Assembly (NCBI RefSeq): GCF_029168945.1
Contig: NC_083608.1
Coordinates: 16,882,136 to 16,946,135, forward strand
DNA from: Cannabis sativa
Taxonomy: Eukaryota > Streptophyta > Magnoliopsida > Rosales > Cannabaceae
Length of the DNA stretch: 64,000 nucleotides
Direction: 5' to 3'
The stretch's first letter is position 1; every line of letters starts with the position of its first letter. A program made the position numbers and the translations under genes. This document shows, one piece after another, positions 11,151-22,509 of the stretch. Under the pieces are notes generated by a model that saw nothing but the letters and a program-made list of their open reading frames with translations, was not told where the DNA came from and did no database searches.

Positions 11151-12493
11151 GAGTTGATTTGGTATGGGCAGAGGTGTTGAGATGTCTCTACTATTATAGT
11201 TAATGGGGTGGGGTCGATTCTAGGATGTCTCATGTCTTTTCTCATGAAGAGTTAGGAGTCATATCCATTGATCTTTTGTCTTTTATGTGCATTTTTTTAT
11301 TTAGTGTGATTATGTTTGTTTGTCCTTATATTTTGTTTAAGCCTTTAATAATGATGTTGCTATACCATCCTGCCTGTTATTTTAACGAGATTAGTTGTTA
11401 ATGTAGGGGGGATCATTGTGATCTTTATTGGATTGTTGGTGTTTTATTGATTTCCTCAAGTTGGTTTTGTGAGGTGGTCATGGATGTCTCTCTCTTCTCG
11501 GGTATCAAATAGATTTCTAGATTATTATTGATCTTGTGCCTTTTGATGTTCTACTTTGTTGTGTTAATCGTCTTGTGTATGGTTGGTTGTATATTTGTTT
11601 TCATTTATTTTACTTTGAATAATGATTTTGTTATTGCCCAACTTGTTAATTAAGACAACTTCATTCATATCGGTCCTTGTCATGCATATATAATCTCTAT
11701 TTATATAATACATTCACTTTGATATCATACTATATCTGTAATCCGAACTGAGATTATTTGCACCGAAGAACGAGCATAAATGAATCGTACTAGCAACCTT
11801 GATTAAAGATTCCTAAATTTTAATATATTGATGATTGTTTTATTTATAGCTAAATAGTCTAAGTTTTCTGTACAACTACAAGCTATAACCTCATATATGA
11901 ATAAAGATTTTTTCGATATTTACATATAAATTATTCAGTAATAAATATTAATAACTTAACATTCATTCATATATCAAATGTTCAACTCTTTATTTAATAA
12001 TCAGAAAATATTTTTATAAGCTTTTCAAGGCATAAACTTTAACAGTTCAGTGCATATAATATCTTTATTTTGTTCTGTTATTGAGGATTGTAAAAAGTTG
12101 CTTGTTAATTTAAGAAATGTCCACTTAGTTTTGTTAGATGGGGGTTGATTTATTGGAATAAAGAAATTGATTTCTTCTTTAAAAAAAATATCTACGGGAA
12201 ATTTCTTAAAAGTGCAAATCATGGTTTTATGTAAAGGGCAAAGGTATTTATTTTCTAATTCTTTTTAGTTATATTTTTTTTGTAATTATTAATTAATAAT
12301 TTAAAAACTATAAATCTACAATTAAACCAAGCAATATGTATCTAAATCTTATATTACTCTATCTCTTCAAATTTTCTTAGCTAATTTGTATTGTGTGTTA
12401 TACAGTGATTTCACTTTTACTTTCCATCATTTTTTATTGGATCTATCATTGTTATTTTAGTCAAGTTTAAGCCAATCTAAGAGAGCAAATAAA
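11151..12493. other. Unclassified AT-rich sequence between Element 1 and the LINE nest
   Basis: Up to about 11,640 the DNA is T/G-rich and resembles untranslated or degenerate repeat sequence. Beyond that it is ordinary AT-rich intergenic DNA. Only shadow frames are present and no domain is recognisable. Confidence 0.45.
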
Positions 12494-12506
12494 TCATGTA
12501 AATAAT
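12494..12506. repeat. Left target-site duplication of the split LINE
   Basis: TCATGTAAATAAT here matches TCATGTAAGTAAT at 36,790-36,802, directly after the LINE poly-A tail, with one mismatch. This fixes both ends of the LINE although 24 kb now separate them. Confidence 0.85.
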
Positions 12507-12985
12507 GATGTTACAGTTTTGGTCCAGCATTTCTTTTCATGTGGTGAGTTTCTTGATTACCTTTCAGATACTAATATAGTGCTTATTCTGAAAAAAATCC
12601 CAACCTGAAAGTATGAATGAGTTGCGACCAATTGCTTTATGTAATGTTATTTACAAGATTTTATCGAAAGTATTGGCTACTAGACTCAAAGGGATTCTCA
12701 CAAAGGTTATCTTAGAGACTCAAAGCGCTTTCCTACCTGGGCGGCTTATTACTGATTATATTTTGATTTCGTGTGAGATAATGCATTATCTTAAACAAAA
12801 GCAAAAAGGCAAACAAGGATTCATGGCAATTAAGCTGGACATGAGTAAGGCGTATGATAGAGTTGAATGGGGATTTTTGGAAGCAATGATGAGGAAGTTG
12901 GGTTTCCATGAGCAGCGTATTCGGTTGATTTTAAAGTGTGTGAGTTCGGTTGCTTATAAGTTTGTGGTTGGGGAGCATGAGGTTG
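12507..12985 (+). pseudogene. LINE reverse transcriptase, N-terminal fragment
   Basis: The frame from 12,613 encodes NELRPIALCNVIYKILSKVL, then AFLPGRLITDYILISCEIMH and the motif A block KLDMSKAYDRVEW, all diagnostic of plant L1-type reverse transcriptase. Upstream codons for CGEFLDYLSDTNIVLILKK lie in a different frame, with a shift near the A run at about 12,592-12,600. The fragment is cut by the Copia-type LTR at 12,986. Confidence 0.92.
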
Positions 12986-14870
12986 TGTTGGGTTTTGTGC
13001 CCTAAATAAAACCCATTTTACTATAATCATATTTACTTATTAAGAAAGATCAGAAATAACATTTTATGTTGCATGGTTCACATGATTTATTTCATGATTA
13101 TATATATATAATGTATGAATTATATTTAAGTCCAGAACATATGAATCTGTTAATGATTATAGTGTTGTCAGCACAGTGGAATATAATCTTAATTATATGT
13201 TCGAAAGTTTATTCCCTGATTTGTCAGTTCACTGGATTTAGACTGACATGATAATCAGCGATAGGTATTCTTACACCTTGGATAAGTGTTATGTCCTTTC
13301 CAGGGCGTTGACAAAGTTTACCAGTATCAGATGTATGGAGTATACATCGGAAGGGACCGATATTGAACTTTAATTAGATATATTAAAATTTACCGTAATA
13401 TCTATCCAATTCAATATCACTCGTTGATCCTAGATTAAATTATCTTAATCCTGATATGATTAGGTTCGATCTCAAGAGTATTATACATGTTCTTTGATTT
13501 GTTAGTTAAGCCTACTTTTGGGTCAGGGTGATACGTACTTTTTGGGAACATGATAGTATAATTGAGTGGGAGCGCTAACATAAATATGGAGTCTATAACT
13601 TCTATAGGAATTTAGAAGTGAAATGATGATATCCTTCGAGCTTGGCTAAACAGAGATAAATGGTTGAGATCTCATTTCACTTCGCTGAAATATCATTTAT
13701 ACGGAGCTAAGTATTTTAAGGATAAAATACATTGAAGGTGTAACGGTAATTTAGTGCCTATTCAATGTAGATCATCTATTAGAGGGTCATTAATCAAATT
13801 AGGATTATAACAATGGATAACTAATAGCGTATCTATATCGTGGAACATATAGAGCGTTTTATATAACTGAGAGTGCAATTCCAAGTTCTAAGTGTGGATT
13901 CAATAAGGAATTAATAAGTTAGGGAATTTACTTGGTAAATTTAGTTCGACTTATTGGAAGCTCGGTTAATATAGGCCCATGGTCCCCATACTAGTTGAGA
14001 CCATACTGCTTGTAAGACTCAGTTAATTGATTTTAATTAATCAATTATAATTCTAAAGTTAGACTATGTCTAGTTTATGAATTTTCACTAAGCAAAGGTG
14101 AAATTGTAAAGAAAAGAGATTCTAGGTTTATTTATTAATTAAGACACTTTATATGTCTAAATTAATAATATATTAAATGACAATATTATTTAATAATTAA
14201 TTTTTTAGTTATTAAATAATTAGAATTGGTATTTAAATGGTTAAATTAGAAAATTGACATTTTTGAGAAAATGGGATTGAAAAATGACAAAATGAGAAAG
14301 TTGCAAAGTGAGGCCCATTTCCCTTATATGGCCGGCCACTATGCAAAGGGTTTACCATTTATTTTTTCATTATTTTATTGCCATACAATTCTAACCTAAA
14401 CCCTAGATGGCATTCTATAAATAGAAAGTATTGGCTTCAGGAAACTATGACTTGCACATTGTTTCTTTCAGAGAAAAACCTAGCCTTCTATTCTATTGAT
14501 TGACGCCCCTCTCTTCTTCTTCTTCTTCTCTTGAATTTCGAACCTTGAGTGATAGAGTAGTGCCTACACACATCAAGTGGTATCTCAATCATAGTGTGTA
14601 AGACTGTAAAGAATCCAAACAACAAGAAGGAGAATCAACATCAAAGGAAGGAGAGAAAGAGATCCAAATTGAGATCTTGATAATGCTCTGCTACAGAAAG
14701 GAATCAAGGGCTAGAGATCTGAATGGAAGGAGTCATTATATTCCGCTGCACCCAATGTAAGGTTTCTTAAACTTTATATGTGTTTATTTCATTGTTTTAG
14801 AATTCATATTAGGATGTTAATGAAACATACATGGTAGTAAATTTAGATCCTGGTAAAATAATTTCCAACA
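12986..14870 (+). repeat. 5' LTR of Element 3 (1,885 bp)
   Basis: Bounded by TGTTGG and CCAACA, a 6-bp inverted terminal repeat. Its sequence is highly similar to 32,667-34,547. It contains a TATA box (14,415-14,424) followed by a CTT-rich leader. Confidence 0.92.
14415..14424 (+). promoter_or_regulatory. TATA box of Element 3 LTR
   Basis: CTATAAATAG is followed about 95 bp downstream by a CT/CTT-rich tract (14,510-14,532), a layout common at Copia LTR transcription starts. The 3' LTR repeats it at 34,116-34,125. Confidence 0.6.
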
Positions 14871-14886
14871 ACTGGCACCAGAGCCA
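14871..14886 (+). other. Primer binding site of Element 3
   Basis: ACTGGCACCAGAGCCATG directly follows the LTR end. It resembles the Copia initiator tRNA-Met site TGGTATCAGAGCC with two changes. Confidence 0.6.
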
Positions 14887-17800
14887 TGGTAATGATTTAC
14901 TTTCATGAAATATGAATTAAAACGATGATATATAATGATTTGGATGGTTTCATGTTGGTCTGTGTGTTATATGATGATTGATTGATGTTTGTGAAATTTA
15001 TGAAAAATAATTAAATTTTCGTTTCTAGAATTATTTTTATTGGATAGTTTGGAAAAAATTAAGCAATTTCCTTTTTTACAGAACTCAATTTCGATTTTAT
15101 TTGAATTAGTTATGATTTTTTGAAATTTTGAAAAAATCGGGAGTCGTGACACACCCTTGTGCGCGTGGCTGGCTGCTGGCAGCACCCTTTGTGCGCCCAA
15201 GCAGCCCCTTGCGCCCAAGAATGTGCACCTCGATGGTGTGCTTTGCAGACCATCCGTACAACTCACAATTTTTTCGTTTTTCTTCGATTTTTCATGCTAT
15301 TTCATGGAATTAACTTCCGATTTTTTGTGTAAATTTGTATTTTGATTTTTACTTTTCATATTTCAAATCTAATTATCAGAAATAAATTAATTTGATTTTT
15401 TAAAATTAATTTTAAATATTAGTGTAATTTGAATTTGAAAATAGGTAAAAATCTATTTTTGCTTACTTCTTTTCTTATTTTTTAAAATTTGATTATTTTA
15501 TCTTATTTTTAAATCTAAGGTCAGATATTAAATTATTTTTATAAAATATTCTATTTTAAGTAATTTGACCTTATTTAGATTTAAAATAAGATTACTATAA
15601 TCATGGTATTTTAAATAGAAATAAGATATTTTTGCTAACTTTTAAATTTTGTTATTTTATTTAAATTAAATTATAAAATCTGAAAAGGGTAGGTATTTAT
15701 CATTTTATTTTATTGAATATTTAATTTATAAAATAACATGAAATTTAAAAGGTGGTTAGCAATTTTTTTTTGAAATGATATTTAGGTTAGTTGAAACCTA
15801 ATTTTTCAAAAATGTAGGTTTATTTTTTAAATCGAAAATATTTTTTTTATTTAAATTTATTTTTGAAATTTTTTTTATTAATTAATTTAAAATTATAAAA
15901 ATCCTACATCCAACTATCCAATCTAACTTGTTGCAGGAGTATGTGTTTTAGACTGTTTGTAAGTTTTTCTAAAACCTATTATTGCTTGATCTAAATTGCC
16001 ATGGTTAACTTGTTGACAGATCAAATGATCTGATTTTAACCCATGGTTCAATTGTCAATAGGTCAAGTAAATAATTTGTAACAGGTAAATTTTACATTCT
16101 TCTTTCATCTGTGTATGACCAAGTAACATGATAGGATCCATCCAAATCTTTGTGCATGTGTGAGCCTATATGTTTACTTTATGTTTAGATGCACATAGGT
16201 TGTTGTTATATAAAATGTCACACCATGATAGATTTTATTTAGGCCCATTTAGTTTTTGGGCATATTCAATTAATAACAGTTGTTCATTTTAAGGTTAAAT
16301 TCCTCTCTTTTGGGCCTTGTGTGAGAGTTGGGGGCCAATAGAAGTGGGTACGACATACTGAACCCAGCTCCCCCTCACATGAACTACCCCAACTGTGAAG
16401 GCCCATTTGCCTGATTTGGATAACTGTGCTAGGTTAATTAAATGAGTTTAACCTAATAAAATTGATTAACAACATAATTAATTTCATTTTTTTTTTAAAT
16501 TAATTTAAGAAAAACACACTTAGTTTAATGAATAAATTTCTAGATAAACTATTGTATTTTCTTGTATTTAATTAAATATAGAATTATAACTAACTAGATT
16601 CTTTCTGAAGCTTATTTTAATTATTTCATAAAATTCCTATTTAAGTTATAAATTAATTATTTCTAACTAATTTTTCCATATCAACTTAAATTTGAATATC
16701 TTTTGAATTTAAAATTAAGTTGAGGAACTCTAGGAGTTGGTTATTGAAGATTCTACAGATATTTTTTAAGTTGTTAAACTTAAAATGGAATATTCTTAAA
16801 TTAGGTAGTTACAACTTAATTTTGATATTTAATTAATTTATTTGAAAATTTTTAAGTTGGTTATTTTAGATTCTTTCTATAACAACTTAAATTAGATATT
16901 TTCCAAATTTTTTGAAAAGATACTTAGTTAAATTGAGATATTTTCTACATAGTTATTTCTATATTAGTTATTATTTCTAATATTAAAATAGGAAAATATC
17001 ATTGATTGTAAAATTAATTGTTTAATATTTAATTTTGGTACAATGAAAGTTAAGTATATTTTCCTAGTATTATACTAGAATTAATAATTAAGTTTCCTCT
17101 ATACTTAATTATTTATTTCTTGAATTTAATACATTTAATTAAATTGAAAATTTAAATATCTAAGTTTATTTTCTTCATGATACTTATTTATTATTATTTT
17201 CATGTTATTTAATTAAATAGAAAATTATTTTAAGTTTGAAATCTTATTTCAGAATAACTTAATTTTGAATAATTTTCAAAATATATTTTATTTTATTTTA
17301 TTAATCTTTTTTATTATTTTCGAAATTGTATTTTTTTGAAATGCAGAAATTTTGAATTTTATTTAAAAAAATAGATTAAAGTTGAAAATTATTTATTTTA
17401 ATTTTCGACCAACTTAAATCAATGATTTTTTCATTTAATGATTAATTAAAATATATGAACTAAAATATATTATTATTAGAAAATGAATTAATTAGTCAAT
17501 GAAAGTCTAGATAGTTATTATCTGTTATGCTTGAAGTATTTTTCTAGTGATATTTAATTAAATAAAAATTAATATTTAAGTTGATTCTTAATCATGATAC
17601 TTAAATATTTAAAAATTTTCTCAAATATTTAATTAAATAGGAAAATTATATTTTTGTTTAAAATTAATTTTTATTAATTAATTTTGGGCCAACATAAAAT
17701 TAGAATAATTTTTCAGGATTTATTTTTATTTTATTTTAAAGCATTTTTCGAAAATTGTATTCTTAAATACTTCAATTTTCGAAATGCAATATATATTTAT

Positions 17801-18072
17801 AGAAAATTAAATTTGAGTTGTAAGTTAATTTAAATTAATTTTGAAACAACTTAAATTAAATATTTTTCTAAATATTTATTGAAAATTATTACTAAGATGG
17901 AAATAATCCATGTTATTTTCATATCCATCTAAGTATAATTTATAAATTTTAAATTAAAATTTAAATTTAGAATTTTTCATTCTAAATTGGAAATTTTAAT
18001 TAAATAAATATATATTTAAAATAAATTGATTAAAACAAATATTAGAAGAAAATACACTTTAAATAATGAGCT
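14887..18072 (+). other. Non-coding left internal region of Element 3
   Basis: About 3.2 kb of very AT-rich sequence with repeated variants of AATTAATTTAAGTTG and TTAATTAAAT. A better preserved patch at 16,120-16,440 includes GGGCCTTGTGTGAGAGTTGG. No reading frame of interest is present apart from short chance frames at 14,967-15,345. It looks like an expanded or decayed leader/gag region. Confidence 0.6.
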
Positions 18073-18077
18073 TTATT
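18073..18077. repeat. Left target-site duplication of Element 2
   Basis: TTATT, matched exactly by 27,515-27,519. Confidence 0.9.
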
Positions 18078-19815
18078 TGTAAAGCCCGCTTAGTTACTTT
18101 GGAAATTAGCAGTTGTTTATGTTTAATTATGAAATTATTTATAGCTATTTAAATAATTTATTACTGTTATTTATGGAATTCAGAAATGCATGATTATGTC
18201 ATCAGTAGTTTTTATATTTCGCATTTCCGGTGTCCAGTATTTTGGAACTCGGCGTTTGGCTCAGTAGAAATCACAACTTAGTATGTTAGTAATTTGGGGA
18301 CGGGTTTTAGACATTGGGAATGTCGGGAATGGCCGGGAATTTAGAATGTCCCAAAAATACCCCTTTAGTATGATTTTCATGATTTTATGGTGGAGGGGCA
18401 AAATGGTCTTTTTGCCCCATTAGTATTTTGTCTTATGTGTATTAAATGGATTAAATGTTTATTTTTAAATAGTTATTTTATGTGTGTTTTGTGGCTGAAA
18501 TAAATGAGATAAATGACTTTGCTTTATTCTCCAATTTTTACAAAATTTGACTAAGTGTTGAAAAGAAAGAAAATTTCAAAGAAACACTCCCTTTTCTCTC
18601 TCTCTTTTTCGGCTGAAACTTGGGGTTCAAGAGCTGGGATTTTCGGTGGTGATTCAAGCTTGGATTGCAAGCTCTAGTAACCCTTTGTTGAGGTATTTCC
18701 TTATATAATTTCTCTACCTTGTTTTCTTGAGTTTGTTTGATGAAAAAGTTGAGAAAATGCATGTTAATTTGAAGTTCTTGCTGCTGTGTTTAATTGTTGT
18801 TTCCAGTAGCTTAATTAGGTTTTAAATGGTTGGATTATATAGGTTTTAATGCATGCTAGTGGTGTTGTTTAAAGCTTTGAATTTCCTATGCAAATATGTG
18901 ATTTTTGAGTGAAATGGTTCATTTTGTTTCTGTGAAATTGCTGGGTGTTCTTGTATGTTTTCAGAAGCTTATTCATGCTTATTTGAGTAGAATTAAATAG
19001 GTTTGGATGCATGTTAGTGGATTTAACCAAGTTTGAGTTTTGGAACTCAAAGCTTGGTCTTTAATGGTGATTTTTGTATATGTGTTTTATGGGTGGTTTT
19101 GATGCCTTGGATTTGTTCTAGGGATAGTTTAGAACAGGTCTGGAAAGTTTGGGACCAATTGGGGTTGAATTGGTCGAGTTATGAGAATTTTAGTTGGTGC
19201 TGCGAGGAACCCATTCGGTTGTGCATCCGGAATTCGGATGAGGGTTCGATAATTCCCGAACCGGAATTCGGTTGGGCAGCCGTCTGTAGGTTGGGGAATT
19301 TTTCCGAACCCTAGTTTTCCTCGTTTTTAGGTTTTTAGGGGTATTGCCATGTTTTTTATCGATAGGGAAACTTTTAGTTCCAAGTTTTAGTCCCCAGGAA
19401 GTGATTTAGCGTGTCACTTATAGCGTTGTGATTTTTATGGTTTAGGAGCCGATGTCCGCCACTCGGCTTCGGTTCCGGTCAGTTGACGCACACACGAAAT
19501 CGGAATCCAGGTAAGATTAGTATAACAGTATGCATATGTAGATTACATGTTTAGCGTGCATGTAGGAAGCCTGCTAGATTACATTAGTTATGTATTTAGG
19601 CTTCGAACCATCCAACCCTGTCACGTCGGTACGACATTTGGAGTATGACCAAGCGGCGGAGTATGACCGGTTCGACCGATCAGCCGACACTTGGTTGGTG
19701 GTTCGATCTATTGACCTATCCCGTCGGTACAGTGGAGTATGACCGACGGCGGAGTAAGACCGGTTCGACCGATCGGGAGGATACTTGTCAATAGTGCGAG
19801 TCACGAACGTTCAAA

Positions 19816-19905
19816 ACTCAGTACCATGTTGGACATGGCAGTAGTGGCTCAGTACCATGTTGGACATGGCAGTAGCGGGACTCAGTATCGTGTTGGACAC
19901 GGCAG
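19816..19905 (+). repeat. Three-copy palindrome array in Element 2 LTR
   Basis: Two copies of CCATGTTGGACATGG and one of TCGTGTTGGACACGG, each following CTCAGTA. The third copy differs from the first two by paired changes (A to G on one arm, T to C on the other) that preserve the inverted repeat. The 3' LTR has the same at 27,016-27,105. Confidence 0.8.
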
Positions 19906-19930
19906 TTAGTTTTATGTATGATATTATTAT

Positions 19931-19990
19931 GCTTTTCTTACTGAGTCTGTCGACTCACAGTTTATGTTCATGTGTAGGTAAAGGCAAGGC
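19931..19990 (+). promoter_or_regulatory. Conserved hairpin block, Element 2 5' LTR
   Basis: GCTTTTCTTACTGAGTC, TGTC, GACTCACAG, then TGTAGGTAAAGGCAAGGC. It corresponds to 1,884-1,943 (minus) and 29,104-29,162 (minus). The 3' LTR copy at 27,129-27,186 has a damaged left arm (GCGAGTACG). Confidence 0.55.
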
Positions 19991-20321
19991 TATAGCTGAT
20001 GGACCGTGAGCGAGCTTATGAGATTGTACATGTCGGGGCGGTTAGGCCTGGAGCGTACGATCCTCGGGACAGCAAGGCTGAGTTTTTGTAACTGGTCGTT
20101 AGACGACTTTATTTTGATGTAAAAGTTAAACAGTTAAAATGTTTGTAAATGATTTTATGAATCGGGATCCCGAGACTTTTATAATATGGTTTATAAGTTT
20201 AATTAAAAAAGCAAAATTTTAATTAATCACGTTTTTCCATAAACCTCGTTGATTAGCAACGAGCTGCACAGTACGTTTAAAAATCACGTAATACGCCTAA
20301 GATAGTTAGGGTGTTACAATT

Positions 20322-20333
20322 TGGTATCAGAGC
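20322..20333 (+). other. Primer binding site, initiator tRNA-Met
   Basis: TGGTATCAGAGC lies three bases inside the 5' LTR end. Confidence 0.9.
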
Positions 20334-20597
20334 GCGGTGTTGTCTTAGAAGATCGTCACGACATGTACAATCATCATCAGCAGTTAGCTCGGTTCACGGT
20401 TCAGTAAGCCTTTATTGCTTTAGTAGTTTATTTTATTCAGTTATGAAAAAGAAAAGCCTGTAGGAAGCATGTTAGTAGCCTGATAGTAGAATAGGCGCAT
20501 GTTTCATTTCTAATTTCCAAATTAAGCGGCATTAGTAAGCTCGCCTTGAATACGACCTGATATGCCAACTCTTAGTTTCGCAGGCGGTTCTAACTAG

Positions 20598-22509
20598 ATG
20601 GACGCCAGGCGGACTACCAGGAGTAAGGGCAACTCCGTAGGGTCGAATCAGGGACAGGGAGCTCAGTTTCCCCCACCTGCTGGGGGCGGCGAGAGGTCCC
20701 CGAGGCGGGGCTCGTGGCGGGGTGATGAGAACCCGCCACGGGGCGCCGGTGCTCCCCGGCCGATCGGGGAGCCCGGGTGGGAGTTGCGGTTTGCGGAGAT
20801 GCAAGCCCGGATCGAAGAACAAGACCTCGAGATTCGAGAGGTTGAGACGGCGGGGTGCTCCTGCCGGTTCCGGTGCCCATAGTTCCGGTGGCACCGCCCC
20901 CTCGCCGCCTGTGCCGAGATAGTGGTGGCGGCCCATAGATTGGAACCTTTATATGAGCGGTTCGAGCAAGCACCTCCGTATTCCCGGGAGGTCGGACGTG
21001 ATGAAAGCCGAACAGTGGGCGACGGTGATTACCGAATCACGAATTTCATGGGTGTCACCTAACGACTGCAGTGGTGTGCGCCACGTTTCGGTTCCGGGAG
21101 GACGCCACGGTATGGTGGGACATGGTGTCTCAGATTCACGATGTCACCACCATGACCTGGGAAAGGTTTCAGGAACTCTTTAATGCGAAATACTATAATG
21201 AGGCGGTCAGAAGCGCCAAGAGGAAAGAGTTCGTTCACCTGACCCAGCGGGAGAACATGAGCGTCACTGAGTATACTACTCAGTTTGATCGGTTGGCGAG
21301 GTTAGCCTCGGGAATTGTGCCGACCGACTTCAGCAAGAAGGAGAAGTATCTGGACGGGTTGAATCCCAAGATCAGGCATGACCTGATGATCACCACCGAC
21401 GACAGCACCACCTACGCTCAGATGGTGGAGAAGGCACTGCGAGCTGAGGGCGCAGTGGGGTGTATGTCGGGAATCGGCCGGTACTCGGTGAGTGGCGGAG
21501 CTCCTACCCCTCTGCATCGAGGCTATAGCGGGGAGTAGTGGTTCGGCCATTGATCGAGAGGAAGAGGGCACCCACTGCTTCCGGCGGCTCGAGTCAGAAC
21601 AAGAGGTTCCGGGGGAACCAGAACAGAGGGAGTCGTTCTGGTGGTACTGAGACCCGATTCTCCTATCCCGAGTGCCCTAGCTGCAAGAGGCACCATCGGG
21701 GCGAATGCAAGGGTCAGGGATGCTTTCATTGTGGCATGCCCGGACACTTCAAAAGGGAATGTCCCCAGCTCCGACCAGAGGCACCGAGAGCTCCAGCGAT
21801 ACCCACTCCAGCCAGGGTGTTCGCTATCACGCAGGCTGATGCAGATGCCAGCCCATCAGTTGTTACAGGTCAGCTTTTTATTAACAACTCGTTATATTCA
21901 GTGCTGTTTGATTCTGGAGCTACACATTCTTATGTGGCGGCCAGAGTCTTTAGTAAATTGGGTAGACCCTTTGATAGATATGAATCAGGGTTTGGAACCC
22001 TGTTACCTGGCGGAGAATTGGTTATCTCCAATAGGTGGATTAGGTCTATGCCGATCAGGATAGATGGTAGAGAGTTAAGCGCTGATCTGATAGAGATGAG
22101 CTTAGTCGAATTCGATATTATTTTAGGAATGGATTTCCTATCTAAATATTCGGCGAGCATCGACTGTAAAAGGAAGATGGTGGTCTTCCAACCGGAAAGT
22201 GAAGAACCGTTTGTATTTGTGGGTTCGGTTCAGGGATCTCGGATCCCGGTGATCTCGGCTATGTCAGCGAGAGAATTATTGCACGGCGGGTGCTTAGGGT
22301 TTACGGCCGTGGTGGTGGACACCACTCGGCCGTACACCATTCGGCCGAGAGGACATCGAGTGGTTCGGGAATTTTTGGACGTTTTTCCCGAAGAACTTCC
22401 GTGGTTACCACCTCGGCGGGAGATTGATTTCGTGATTGACTTGGCACCGTGGGTGGAACCGGTTTCCAAAGCCCCGTATAGGATGGCTCCACCGAACTTA
22501 AGGAATTAA
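20598..22509 (+). pseudogene. Element 2 gag-protease, multiply frameshifted
   Basis: ATG at 20,598 ([10 protein letters not shown]) aligns with Element 1 gag. The frame is lost in the GC-rich stretch 20,690-21,070 through several short deletions, and resumes at 21,071-21,538 ([32 protein letters not shown]). It shifts again at about 21,470-21,538, then stays open 21,538-22,509 with the zinc knuckle [14 protein letters not shown] and protease motif [12 protein letters not shown]. This last segment runs without a stop through DVFPEELP and into the start of pol, the junction that Element 1 has lost. It then breaks at about 22,495-22,510. Confidence 0.9.

Larger units (their letters stand above)
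18078..20318 (+). repeat. 5' LTR of Element 2
   Basis: Nearly identical to the 3' LTR over its length. Most differences are small indels or substitutions clustered in CG-rich stretches, around 19,195-19,260, 19,615-19,800 and 19,935. High LTR identity plus an exact target duplication indicates a recent insertion. Confidence 0.95.

Noticed and set aside
12025..12222. 65-codon minus-strand frame
   Set aside because: AT-rich, lysine/phenylalanine-biased chance frame with no motif.
14967..15345. Overlapping short frames in Element 3 near a GC-rich island (15,140-15,250)
   Set aside because: No domain, no codon bias and no homologous frame in the other strand context. Considered part of the LTR element's non-coding interior.
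20532..20973. Minus-strand frames of 119-134 codons over the gag start of Element 2
   Set aside because: GC-rich antisense shadows of gag. Composition alone keeps them open.
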